Assembly: GCA_012797605.1 (NCBI GenBank)
Contig: JAAZOT010000073.1
Location: 1 to 38,742 of the forward strand
Direction of reading: 5' to 3'
DNA: 38,742 nt
Source: Spirochaetales bacterium
Lineage (GTDB): Bacteria; Spirochaetota; JAAYUW01
Shown: one piece after another, positions 1 through 8,004 of the stretch
Layout of the letters: every line of letters starts with the position of its first letter
Position numbering within the stretch: the stretch's first letter is position 1
Notes under the pieces: generated by a model
Told to the model about the DNA's origin: nothing
Databases searched by the model: none
The model's input: the letters and a program-made list of their open reading frames with translations, nothing else
Position numbers and translations under genes: made by a program

Positions 1-95
1 ACTTCAATACCTTTAGCTTTAGCTGCATCAGCATAAGGAGTAAGTTTTCTAATAGGTGATGAAGGCATCATCTGCCCTCTTTTTGATGTTTTCAT
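1..95 (-). CDS. Pyridoxal-phosphate aminotransferase, class I/II (N-terminal fragment, runs off the window)
   Basis: Only the first 31 codons are in the window, read leftwards from an ATG at 95-93. The translation begins MKTSKRGQMMPSSPIRKL and continues into TPYADAAKAKGIEV. This matches the N-terminal arm of fold-type I aminotransferases (aspartate aminotransferase-like), where 'MPxSPIRKL.PYA..AK..G..V' precedes the 'LNIGQPD' strand. A Shine-Dalgarno AGAAGGA lies a few bases upstream, and a good promoter sits at 121-148. The gene is divergent from the GH31 gene. The PLP lysine and substrate-binding residues lie outside the window, so substrate specificity cannot be judged. Confidence 0.75.
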   Translation of the reverse strand, partial: MKTSKRGQMMPSSPIRKLTPYADAAKAKGIE

Positions 96-120
96 TATTC
101 TTTCCTTCTAAATTTTTTGA

Positions 121-148
121 AATATAATTTTTACTATTTCTTTGTCAA
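121..148 (-). promoter_or_regulatory. Sigma-70-type promoter for the aminotransferase gene
   Basis: On the minus strand a perfect -35 TTGACA (148-143) is followed after 16 bases by TATATT (126-121), five of six matches to the -10 consensus. Transcription would start near 114, giving a leader of about 20 bases that contains the AGAAGGA ribosome site. No comparably good promoter was seen for the divergent plus-strand GH31 gene. Confidence 0.7.
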
Positions 149-325
149 GAATATAAAAAATCTAAAGGTTAAAATTATAAAATATCAAAAGAATAAAATA
201 TTATAATAACAAAATAACACAATAATAATAAATTAGACTTATATTCTATGGAGTATTAAAAACTATTTGTATTCTGAGATTCTTATAGTATGATTTTTAC
301 AAATATAAAGAAAAAGGTAATTATT

Positions 326-2458
326 ATGGGAATTTCAGATTTGTTTTCCATATTAAATTTAATATTTTTTCAAAGGATTAATTATAAAAAGAAAAAGGTT
401 AGATTAGATAACTTTATTGAATATTTTCCAGAGACTAAAAATAATGAATCAACCTTCTATTTCCTTTCTAAAATTGATGAAACTGATTTCTTTAAATTAA
501 AAAACTTTTTTTTGTTTGATCAGGATAATATAAAAAACATATTGGATAAAGGGAAAAAACATGAAGGTGAATCAAATAATGATAATAAAATTCCTATTAA
601 ATTTTATAATGATAATAAGAAAGCAATAATTACAATTGAGATAGATGATAATAAAAAGATATTTGGTTTAGGTTCTAAGTTTTCGCCTTTTGATAGAAAA
701 GGGATGATTTTTGATAATTTAAACACTGATAATCCTTATCATGCATATTTTGTAGATAATTTATATTCAACTCTTAATATCTTCTATATATTTGATGAAA
801 AAACTCAAACAACAGATTGTCTTATATTAGATTATCCTGGTATAGTTAGGTACGATTTTGGTAAAACTTGTAAAAATCAAATAAGAATAGAAATTTCTTC
901 CACTTCTTTTCAACTGATAATATTTAAAAACTATGATTTTTACTCTTCCATTAAAAAAGCTTACGAAATTTGTAACAATTTTTACAGACCACCATTTCAT
1001 GCTTTTGGTTATACTTATTCTCATTGGGGCATCAAATCAATAAATGAGATTGAAAAAATCACAAAATCCCATGAGGAAGAAAATATCCCATTATCTAATA
1101 TTTGTCTTGATATCGATTATATGGATTCTTTTAAAAATTTTACAATAAACGAAAATTATGGAAATTTCATTGGCTTTAGTAATTTTTGCAAAGAGCTTAA
1201 AAATAAAAACATCTTTTTTATTCCTATTATTGATGCTGCTATAAAGTTTGAAAATGGATATGCTGCTTATGATGAATTTAAAAATAAAGGCAATTTAGTT
1301 AAAAATAAAAATGGCAATATTTATTATGGTAATGTTTGGCCAGGGAAATCAGTTTTTCCAGATTTTTTCGATAAAAAAGATCAAATAGTACTTAAAAATT
1401 TAATAGACGATTGGATAAAGAAAACAAATACCAACGGTTGTTGGCTTGATATGAATGAACCTTCTATTTTCAATGAGAAAACAAGAACATTTTCAGAAGA
1501 TGCAAGATTCTTAAATGGAAAAGTCGAAAACGAAAAATTACACAACATGTACCCATACTTTCAAGCAAAGGTTACATATGAAAGTTATATTGAAAACAAT
1601 ATAAGACCTATGATATTTTCAAGATCATTTTATACATTTATGAATCAATACTGTGGAAATTGGACTGGAGATAATCAACCAAGATATCTCCATTTGAAAA
1701 CTGGATTTCAGCAGATAATAAGCCTTTCACTTTCTCTAGTTATGTATTGTGGTACAGATATAGGAGGCTTCTGGTTTAATCCAACAAATGAACTTTTTAT
1801 TAAATGGTTTAAAGCTTGCTTGTTTCATCCCCTTTTTAGAAATCATAGCAGTATTTTTGCAAAACCAAGAGAAATTCCATCATTAAAACCAAAAGTTAAA
1901 GAAAAGATTACGCAAATCATAAAAGCGAGATATGCTTTATTACCTTCAATATATTCACTTTTTATGTTATCTATTTTCAATAAAAAGCCCTATATTATGC
2001 CTTATTTATATAAAAAAGAGGATAAATTTATTCTATCAGATGAAGTGATAATCATTTCAGATACAATAGGTTATGACCCATTTGGTACTAATTTACTTAA
2101 AAGAGATGATTGTTTTAAAAAATTTATATTTTTTGATGAAGTTGATTTTTATATAAAAAAAGGAAAAGGAATATTTTTATCATCAAAACTTTTACCAAGT
2201 AAAAATATCTTTGAAACATTTCCATTAAAATTTTTAGGCGCTTTTGATGAAAATAATAAAATTGTTGGTGAAATTTACTTTGATGATGGCATAACTTCAT
2301 CTTCATTAAATAATTTTGCGATATATAAATTTATAATTGAAAAAGAAAATAATGGAAATATTAAAAAGAATTTTAATAAAACTTTTTCAAACCTTGAAAA
2401 AAATATTGAATTAGAAATTGAAAAGTTACTAAATGAAATAGAAGTTCAGATTATATAA
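326..2458 (+). CDS. Glycoside hydrolase family 31 (alpha-glucosidase-like)
   Basis: Retaining alpha-glycosidase of family GH31, probably cleaving alpha-glucosides; no signal peptide is obvious, so likely cytoplasmic. The frame opens at 290, but the ATG at 326 has a better ribosome site (AAAAAGG eight bases upstream), giving about 710 residues, a normal GH31 length. Numbering from 326, the N-terminal beta-sandwich holds the family 'GLGSKF' motif near 114-119. The (beta/alpha)8 domain carries WLDMNE at 373-378 with the nucleophile D375, then NWTGDN with the probable acid/base D449, GTDIGG near 476 and FRNHS near 504. All key motifs are present. It is followed by a HAD phosphatase about 100 bases on. 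Substrate (maltose, isomaltose, xyloside) cannot be told from sequence alone. Confidence 0.88.
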   Translation: MGISDLFSILNLIFFQRINYKKKKVRLDNFIEYFPETKNNESTFYFLSKIDETDFFKLKNFFLFDQDNIKNILDKGKKHEGESNNDNKIPIKFYNDNKKAIITIEIDDNKKIFGLGSKFSPFDRKGMIFDNLNTDNPYHAYFVDNLYSTLNIFYIFDEKTQTTDCLILDYPGIVRYDFGKTCKNQIRIEISSTSFQLIIFKNYDFYSSIKKAYEICNNFYRPPFHAFGYTYSHWGIKSINEIEKITKSHEEENIPLSNICLDIDYMDSFKNFTINENYGNFIGFSNFCKELKNKNIFFIPIIDAAIKFENGYAAYDEFKNKGNLVKNKNGNIYYGNVWPGKSVFPDFFDKKDQIVLKNLIDDWIKKTNTNGCWLDMNEPSIFNEKTRTFSEDARFLNGKVENEKLHNMYPYFQAKVTYESYIENNIRPMIFSRSFYTFMNQYCGNWTGDNQPRYLHLKTGFQQIISLSLSLVMYCGTDIGGFWFNPTNELFIKWFKACLFHPLFRNHSSIFAKPREIPSLKPKVKEKITQIIKARYALLPSIYSLFMLSIFNKKPYIMPYLYKKEDKFILSDEVIIISDTIGYDPFGTNLLKRDDCFKKFIFFDEVDFYIKKGKGIFLSSKLLPSKNIFETFPLKFLGAFDENNKIVGEIYFDDGITSSSLNNFAIYKFIIEKENNGNIKKNFNKTFSNLEKNIELEIEKLLNEIEVQII

Positions 2459-2562
2459 AATTTTCACAAATTAATAACATTTTATTCACATCTTTTCTTT
2501 TTTTTGAATTACTTCATTATTACTTAAATGAAAATATTTATCATAAATTTCATGGATTTAAT

Positions 2563-3336
2563 ATGAAAAAGAGTAAATTTGATTTAATTTTATTTGATAT
2601 TGATGGCGTTTTAGAGTATCAAGGTAAGGTGTTTGAAGGTGCAATAGAACTGGTAAATAGTATTAGAAATGAGGGAATCAAAGTTAAATTTTTAACCAAT
2701 AGCACCTTAAAATCATCTAAAAGTGCCACAGAAAAATTAATAAAAAGAGGTTTTACTGTATATACAGATGAAGTTATTACTGCATCTTTTGCAACTGCAC
2801 AGTATTTAAAACTATTAAACCCAAGATCTATTTGGCTATTACTTGCACGAGAAGGTGTTGAAGAATTTAAGGATTTTATCATTGATGAAGAAAACCCTGA
2901 GTATGTTGTAATTGGAGATTGTCGAGATTCTTTTAATTTTAATACTATGAATAAAGTCTTGCAAAAGGTTATGGGTGGATCAAAATTAATTGGTATGATT
3001 TCAGAACTTATAGATTCAAGCCTAGGAACACTTGAATTAAATGTTGGTTCATGGGTTAGCATGATTGAGAGAGCAGCAAATGTAAAAGCGACATACATTG
3101 GAAAACCCAATAAATTTGTATTTGATCTAATTTTAAAAAACTATGATATAGATAAAAAGAGAGTCCTAATGGTTGGAGATAGAATCAGTTCAGATATTGT
3201 CGGAGCAAAAGTTAGTGGTATAAAATCCTGCCTAGTAAAACAAGGTGAATATTCACCAGAACATCTTAAAATTAAAGCCAAACCTGATTTTACAATCAAT
3301 TCTATATCTGAGCTTACTAAGGTAATATTTTCATAA
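2563..3336 (+). CDS. HAD-superfamily phosphatase, subclass IIA (NagD/LHPP-like)
   Basis: 257-aa phosphohydrolase using an aspartyl-phosphate intermediate. Motif I is FDIDGV with nucleophile D12 and acid/base D14. Motif II is LTNST (44-48), motif III the lysine of GKP (K181), and motif IV GDRISSD (D206, D211). A class IIA cap lies between motifs II and III. The block 'GSWVSMIERAANVKATYIGKP' region (about 162-182) looks most like the HDHD2/LHPP branch rather than nucleotide-specific NagD. The substrate is unknown; members act on small sugar or nucleotide phosphates. The ATG at 2563 has only a weak GGAT upstream. It sits between GH31 and dnaE, and a link to sugar metabolism through GH31 is only a guess. 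Confidence 0.85.
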   Translation: MKKSKFDLILFDIDGVLEYQGKVFEGAIELVNSIRNEGIKVKFLTNSTLKSSKSATEKLIKRGFTVYTDEVITASFATAQYLKLLNPRSIWLLLAREGVEEFKDFIIDEENPEYVVIGDCRDSFNFNTMNKVLQKVMGGSKLIGMISELIDSSLGTLELNVGSWVSMIERAANVKATYIGKPNKFVFDLILKNYDIDKKRVLMVGDRISSDIVGAKVSGIKSCLVKQGEYSPEHLKIKAKPDFTINSISELTKVIFS

Positions 3337-3407
3337 AGAATGAAGACTATGCAAAACTTAAAATATATCAGAAATATAAACTAAATATAAGAAAGTAGGA
3401 TAAATAA

Positions 3408-6400
3408 ATGGCAAAAACTCCTTTTGTTCATTTGCATACTCATACTGAATATTCAATGCTAGATGGAGCTTGCAAAGTTAAAAAACTGGCAAAAAAAGCA
3501 GCAGCTTTTGATATGCCTGCAGCTGCAATAACCGATCATGGAAACCTTCATGGAATAATAGCATTCTGTGATGCAATGTCTGCTGAAAATATACAACCTA
3601 TTGTTGGCCAAGAGTTTTATGTTGCCCCAAAAGATAGAAAAATAAAAAGCAAAATCAACAATTCTGTTGATCCTCAAAACCCATTTCATTTAATTCTTTT
3701 AGCAAAAAATGAGATTTGTCTTAAGAATCTTTACTTTCTTTCGAGTATTAGCTACATAGAAGGATTTTATTATAAGCCAAGGATAGATAAGGAAATTTTA
3801 GCGTCCCATAGTGAAGGTTTAATAGCTTTAACTGCATGCCTAGCTGGGGAGATACCTTATTATATTCAAAGAGATGAGATAGAGAAAGCTAAAAAGTCTT
3901 TGTCTGAATATTTAGATATCTTTGGAAAAGAAAATCTATTTTTAGAACTTATGTATCATGGAATTGAAGCTGAAAAAAAAGTAAACAGAACTTTAATTGA
4001 ATTTTCAAGACTTTATGGGCTTGATATTGTTGCAACCAATGACAATCACTATCTTGAAAAGGATGACGCAGAAAAACATAATATTTTACTTGCAATTCAA
4101 ACTCAATCTACAATAGATGATAAGCAAAGATTCATGTTTGATGGGAGTGGCTATTATTTCAAAAGTTATGAGGAAATGAAACAGATCTTTCAAGATTACC
4201 CAGAGGCATTAAACAATACCTTAAAAATTATGGAAATGTGTAAAGTTAACTTTAAGTTTGGAGAGATGAACCTTCCCAAATACCCTTTAGATGAGGGTTA
4301 TTCAGAAGAAACAATGTTAAAAAAGCTAGCAGAAGAGGGATTAAAAAGAAGATATACTGAAATAACGCCAGAAATAAAAGATAGGTTTGATTATGAATTT
4401 AATGTAATATCTTCTAAAAAATTCTGTGGATATTTTTTGATTGTTTGGGACTTAATAAACTGGTCAAAAAGCAATGGAATATTGGTCGGCCCTGGCCGTG
4501 GAAGTGCAGGAGGATCTATCTTAGCCTATGCTCTTGGTATTACAGATATAGATCCATTAAAACATAATCTTATGTTTGAAAGATTCTTAAATCCAGAAAG
4601 AACAAACATGCCAGATATAGATATAGACTTTCAAGATGTTGAAAGACCAAGAGTAATTGACTACATAAAACAAAGATATGGTGCTGACCATGTTGCAGCT
4701 ATTGGGGCATTTTCCGCATTAAAAGCTAAACAAGCTATCAAGGATGTGGCTCGTGTATTAAAAATAAGTGCATCTGATGCTAATAAAATTACCTCTTTAA
4801 TAAATTCCGATTCATTAGAAGAAGAAATTAAAACAAATGAAACCTTTAAGTCTGTTATGGAGCAAAACGAATTATATACTAAATGTCTTGAATATGCCTT
4901 ATTCGTCGAAGGATTATTTAGACAAACTACTATTCATGCAGCTGGAGTTGTAATAACTCAAAATCCAGTCATAAATGAACTTCCTCTTATGATAAGCTCC
5001 GATTCTAACCTAATAGTTAGCCAGTTTGAAAAAGATACAGTTGAAAGACTAGGTTACCTTAAGATGGATATATTAGGCATAAATTATCTGACAATTCTTA
5101 AGGATACAATTGATTATATATATAAAAGACATGGAGTAAGAATATTATTAGAAAACATACCGTTAGAAGATGAAAAAATATATAAGCTATTATCCAGTGA
5201 AAATACTGCTGGTTGCTTTCAGGTTGAAGCTGCTGGATTTACTAAAATGCTAAAACAACTAAAACCTAAAAATATTGAAGATATCACAGCCGCTTTGGCT
5301 CTTTATAGACCAGGTCCATTAAAAAGTGGTTATGTTGCTACATATATAGATAGAAAGAACAATCCTGAAAAGATTGAATATCCATTTGAAGAACTTAAAC
5401 CTGTCTTAACAGAAACCTATGGTGTTATAGCTTATCAGGAACAAATAATGAAGATTTCAATGATACTTTCTGGTTTTACTGGTGCCGAAGCAGATACCCT
5501 TAGAAAAGCTGTTGCCAAAAAAAAAGGTGATTTAATGGAAAAAATGAAAAATAAGTTCATTGAAGGAGCAGTAAAAAGAGGAAAGGATGAAAAAAAGGTA
5601 GTTCAACTTTTTGAAGATATAAACAATTTTGCAGATTATTGTTTTAATAAATCTCACTCTGCGGCATATGCTTATCTAACAGTATATACTGCTTATTTCA
5701 AGGCTTATTACCCAATAGAGTTTATGACAGCGTTAATAAAAAACAATATTGATGATATAGATAAGGTTTCTAGCTATGTAAGAAATGCAAAAAACATGGG
5801 GATTAAGTTTGTTACACCTTCTGTAAATGAATCAAGTATAAACTTTGAAATAGTTAATGATAATATCGTTTTTGGTTTAGCTGCTATTAAAGGGGTGGGA
5901 GAAGCTGCAGCTGAATTGATAATTAATGAGAGAGAAAAAAATGGCAAGTTTAAAGATTTTTTAGATTTTCTTTTTAGGATGGATCTTCAAAAGATAAATA
6001 AAAAGATAATTGAAGCTTTAATCCAAGTTGGAGCATTTGATTGGACAGGGCATGAAAGACAGCCACTTTTAAAAGCATATGATGAACTTTCCGAGTATGC
6101 TTTAAGTAAAAAAAATGATGATGGTAGTTCACTATTTGATGAAACAAATAACGAAAATTTTGAAGAAAGTTATCAAAATTCATTAATTACAAAGTATAAA
6201 GATTCTATTGATTTTAGTTTAGATAAAGATGATAAAATTTATGAATATGCAAGATGGGAAGCCCAATTATGTGGTCTACCTTTGAAAAGTGATCCTTTAG
6301 AAAAATATTATTATCTTGTTAATATTATAAATCCTAAAAATTTATCCACTTTTATTGAAAATATAAAGCCAAACGAATCTGCCCAAATAATAGGATACAT

Positions 6401-6893
6401 TGAGAATGTTACTACAAGGACAAAACAAAATGGTAAAGCAGGTATTTATTATATCTTAAAACTTTTCAATGGATATGAAAGTCTAGAACTTTTCTTTTTT
6501 CCTACTGAAAATATTGATCCTTCTTTTTACGAACAGATGCTCAAGTCTTATATTCCAAGAGTGTTTATAATAAACTGCAAAGAATATACTGGATACGATA
6601 ATAAAATTGACAAAAGAATAAATATAGTAGATATTAAACCGATTGAAGATGTTAAAAAGCCTTCTGTAAAATCATATACGATTCTACTTAATCCTTATAT
6701 AACAGAAGAAAATATTTTAGAACTTACAAATTTCTTTAACAAAAATATTGGAAACTGCCCAATAACTATCAAATTTATAAATTACTCTGGTACATTTGAA
6801 GTAACTTCAATTAAATTATCTGAAAAAGAGGATATAATTAATCAAATTAGAAATTTTGACTTTATTGAAGATATTGTACCATCTTTTATTTGA
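3408..6893 (+). CDS. dnaE: DNA polymerase III alpha subunit
   Basis: Replicative C-family DNA polymerase, 1161 aa, the usual DnaE length. The N-terminal PHP domain starts with HLHTHTEYS (HxH at 10/12) and has ITDHGN at 41-46. The catalytic palm has GPGRGSAGG (361-369), PDIDIDF (402-408, metal-binding D403 and D405) and the third aspartate D554 in GYLKMDILG. The helix-hairpin-helix region is near 830-900, and an OB-fold follows ('AQIIGYIENVTTRT', about 985-1050). No 3'-5' exonuclease is fused, so this is DnaE rather than PolC. The start is supported by AGGA seven bases upstream. All polymerase residues are intact, so it should be functional. A 16-base palindrome after the stop separates it from the next gene. 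Confidence 0.97.
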   Translation: MAKTPFVHLHTHTEYSMLDGACKVKKLAKKAAAFDMPAAAITDHGNLHGIIAFCDAMSAENIQPIVGQEFYVAPKDRKIKSKINNSVDPQNPFHLILLAKNEICLKNLYFLSSISYIEGFYYKPRIDKEILASHSEGLIALTACLAGEIPYYIQRDEIEKAKKSLSEYLDIFGKENLFLELMYHGIEAEKKVNRTLIEFSRLYGLDIVATNDNHYLEKDDAEKHNILLAIQTQSTIDDKQRFMFDGSGYYFKSYEEMKQIFQDYPEALNNTLKIMEMCKVNFKFGEMNLPKYPLDEGYSEETMLKKLAEEGLKRRYTEITPEIKDRFDYEFNVISSKKFCGYFLIVWDLINWSKSNGILVGPGRGSAGGSILAYALGITDIDPLKHNLMFERFLNPERTNMPDIDIDFQDVERPRVIDYIKQRYGADHVAAIGAFSALKAKQAIKDVARVLKISASDANKITSLINSDSLEEEIKTNETFKSVMEQNELYTKCLEYALFVEGLFRQTTIHAAGVVITQNPVINELPLMISSDSNLIVSQFEKDTVERLGYLKMDILGINYLTILKDTIDYIYKRHGVRILLENIPLEDEKIYKLLSSENTAGCFQVEAAGFTKMLKQLKPKNIEDITAALALYRPGPLKSGYVATYIDRKNNPEKIEYPFEELKPVLTETYGVIAYQEQIMKISMILSGFTGAEADTLRKAVAKKKGDLMEKMKNKFIEGAVKRGKDEKKVVQLFEDINNFADYCFNKSHSAAYAYLTVYTAYFKAYYPIEFMTALIKNNIDDIDKVSSYVRNAKNMGIKFVTPSVNESSINFEIVNDNIVFGLAAIKGVGEAAAELIINEREKNGKFKDFLDFLFRMDLQKINKKIIEALIQVGAFDWTGHERQPLLKAYDELSEYALSKKNDDGSSLFDETNNENFEESYQNSLITKYKDSIDFSLDKDDKIYEYARWEAQLCGLPLKSDPLEKYYYLVNIINPKNLSTFIENIKPNESAQIIGYIENVTTRTKQNGKAGIYYILKLFNGYESLELFFFPTENIDPSFYEQMLKSYIPRVFIINCKEYTGYDNKIDKRINIVDIKPIEDVKKPSVKSYTILLNPYITEENILELTNFFNKNIGNCPITIKFINYSGTFEVTSIKLSEKEDIINQIRNFDFIEDIVPSFI

Positions 6894-6926
6894 TAAAATT
6901 AAATTTAGTCCGATATTTACTATAAG

Positions 6927-6950
6927 TATAATCTAACCAGAATTCTGGTT
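6927..6950 (+). promoter_or_regulatory. Perfect 16-bp palindrome overlapping a TATAAT box
   Basis: A perfect -10 hexamer TATAAT (6927-6932) is followed two bases later by the palindrome AACCAGAATTCTGGTT (6935-6950), then TTTTATT and a GGAG ribosome site (6956-6959) for the gene at 6964. The palindrome would cover the expected transcription start, as an operator does. Alternatively it is a short hairpin plus T-run terminating dnaE. The -35 (TTTAGT) is poor, so the promoter reading is tentative. Confidence 0.45.
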
Positions 6951-6963
6951 TTATTGGAGTTTT

Positions 6964-7974
6964 ATGGAAATATATATCAATGGTGAAAAAGTATCTTATA
7001 CTTTGCAAAATGAAAAAACATTCAATGATGTACTTGAATTTATACTATCTTTTCTTGACAAAAATGACTTATATATAGATAAAATATCAATAAATAATCA
7101 ATCATACGATTTTGAAGAGGTGGAAAAATTCAAATCTTATTCAATCGAACAGATCGATAAAGTTGATATTAAAGCGGCTTTCAAGCAAGAATTGGTTAGT
7201 GAAACAGTGGAAAATATTATTTCCTATCTCACAAATGTTGTATCTTATTTTAAGGAAAATGAAAATTACACTGAAGAGAATTTAAATAAAATAAAAGATG
7301 GTTTAATATGGTGTATAAATGTTGTAGATAAAATTCTTGTAATCTATTCTGTTTCAGTTGAATATTTTTTAACTAAATCTGAAAAGCAATTTTCTTTTGT
7401 CTGTCAACAATTGAAAGAGATCGCAGAAAATCTACATCTAATTTCATCAAACAAAGAGTTTAAGCAACAATTACTTGAAACAATCGTAGATTTTATGGAT
7501 GGAATGATAAAGATTGTTACATATGTTTTTGTTAGATTAAAAAATCTACCAAAGGAAACTAAAAAAGAACATTTTATAACTCTTTTTGAAGACAACATAA
7601 AACTACTATCTAAAATCAAAGAACTTTTCATTAGTATTGCAAATAATTTTAAAGAAGGAAAAGAAAAGACTGCAATGGAACTTTTCAGCTCTTCTATTAA
7701 CTTTTTAGCTTTTTATTTTGAAGTTCTTATTCTATGTACAGATAGTTTCTCCGATTCTGATTATAACTTTTCCGAAATACATGACTCAATCAAATCTTTT
7801 TCTGAAATTTTTAGCAATATTAAAACTTCCATTGCCGAAAAAGATTATGTCAACCTCTCTGATATTTTAGAATATGAAATAAATGAACCAATAAATAAGT
7901 TAATAATTCAAACAAATAATCTAGTTGATTATCTAAAAAACTATAAAATAGAAAACAATTCAAAAAGCAATTAA
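6964..7974 (+). CDS. Unknown protein, mostly helical, possible beta-grasp N-terminus
   Basis: 336-aa protein that I do not recognise. The first ~70 residues alternate short beta-like stretches (MEIYINGEKVSYTL..., 'IDKISINNQSYDF') with a helix, resembling a small beta-grasp or ubiquitin-like fold. The rest (about 75-336) looks like long amphipathic helices rich in Lys, Glu, Asn and hydrophobics, suggesting a helical bundle or coiled coil. There is no signal peptide or membrane segment, so it is probably cytoplasmic. The start is well supported by GGAG five bases upstream. It is the last plus-strand gene before the convergent eleven-gene minus cluster. Nothing in the sequence gives a function; co-transcription with dnaE is possible but the intervening palindrome argues for separate control. 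Confidence 0.75.
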   Translation: MEIYINGEKVSYTLQNEKTFNDVLEFILSFLDKNDLYIDKISINNQSYDFEEVEKFKSYSIEQIDKVDIKAAFKQELVSETVENIISYLTNVVSYFKENENYTEENLNKIKDGLIWCINVVDKILVIYSVSVEYFLTKSEKQFSFVCQQLKEIAENLHLISSNKEFKQQLLETIVDFMDGMIKIVTYVFVRLKNLPKETKKEHFITLFEDNIKLLSKIKELFISIANNFKEGKEKTAMELFSSSINFLAFYFEVLILCTDSFSDSDYNFSEIHDSIKSFSEIFSNIKTSIAEKDYVNLSDILEYEINEPINKLIIQTNNLVDYLKNYKIENNSKSN

Positions 7975-8004
7975 TAATTGGAAGATTAATAAAAGATCAT
8001 ATAA

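Noticed and set aside
96-289. Possible RNA gene or small coding gene in the A+T-rich gap
   Set aside because: No tRNA-like fold, no reading frame with a ribosome site; only the minus-strand promoter is supportable.
2536-2556. Imperfect ATGAAAAT / AATTTCAT inverted repeat before the HAD gene
   Set aside because: Short, A+T-rich, one mismatch and no T-run; expected by chance at this base composition.
2619-3110. 163-codon open frame on the minus strand inside the HAD gene
   Set aside because: It is fully inside a gene with clear HAD motifs on the other strand and its translation shows no domain or ribosome site.
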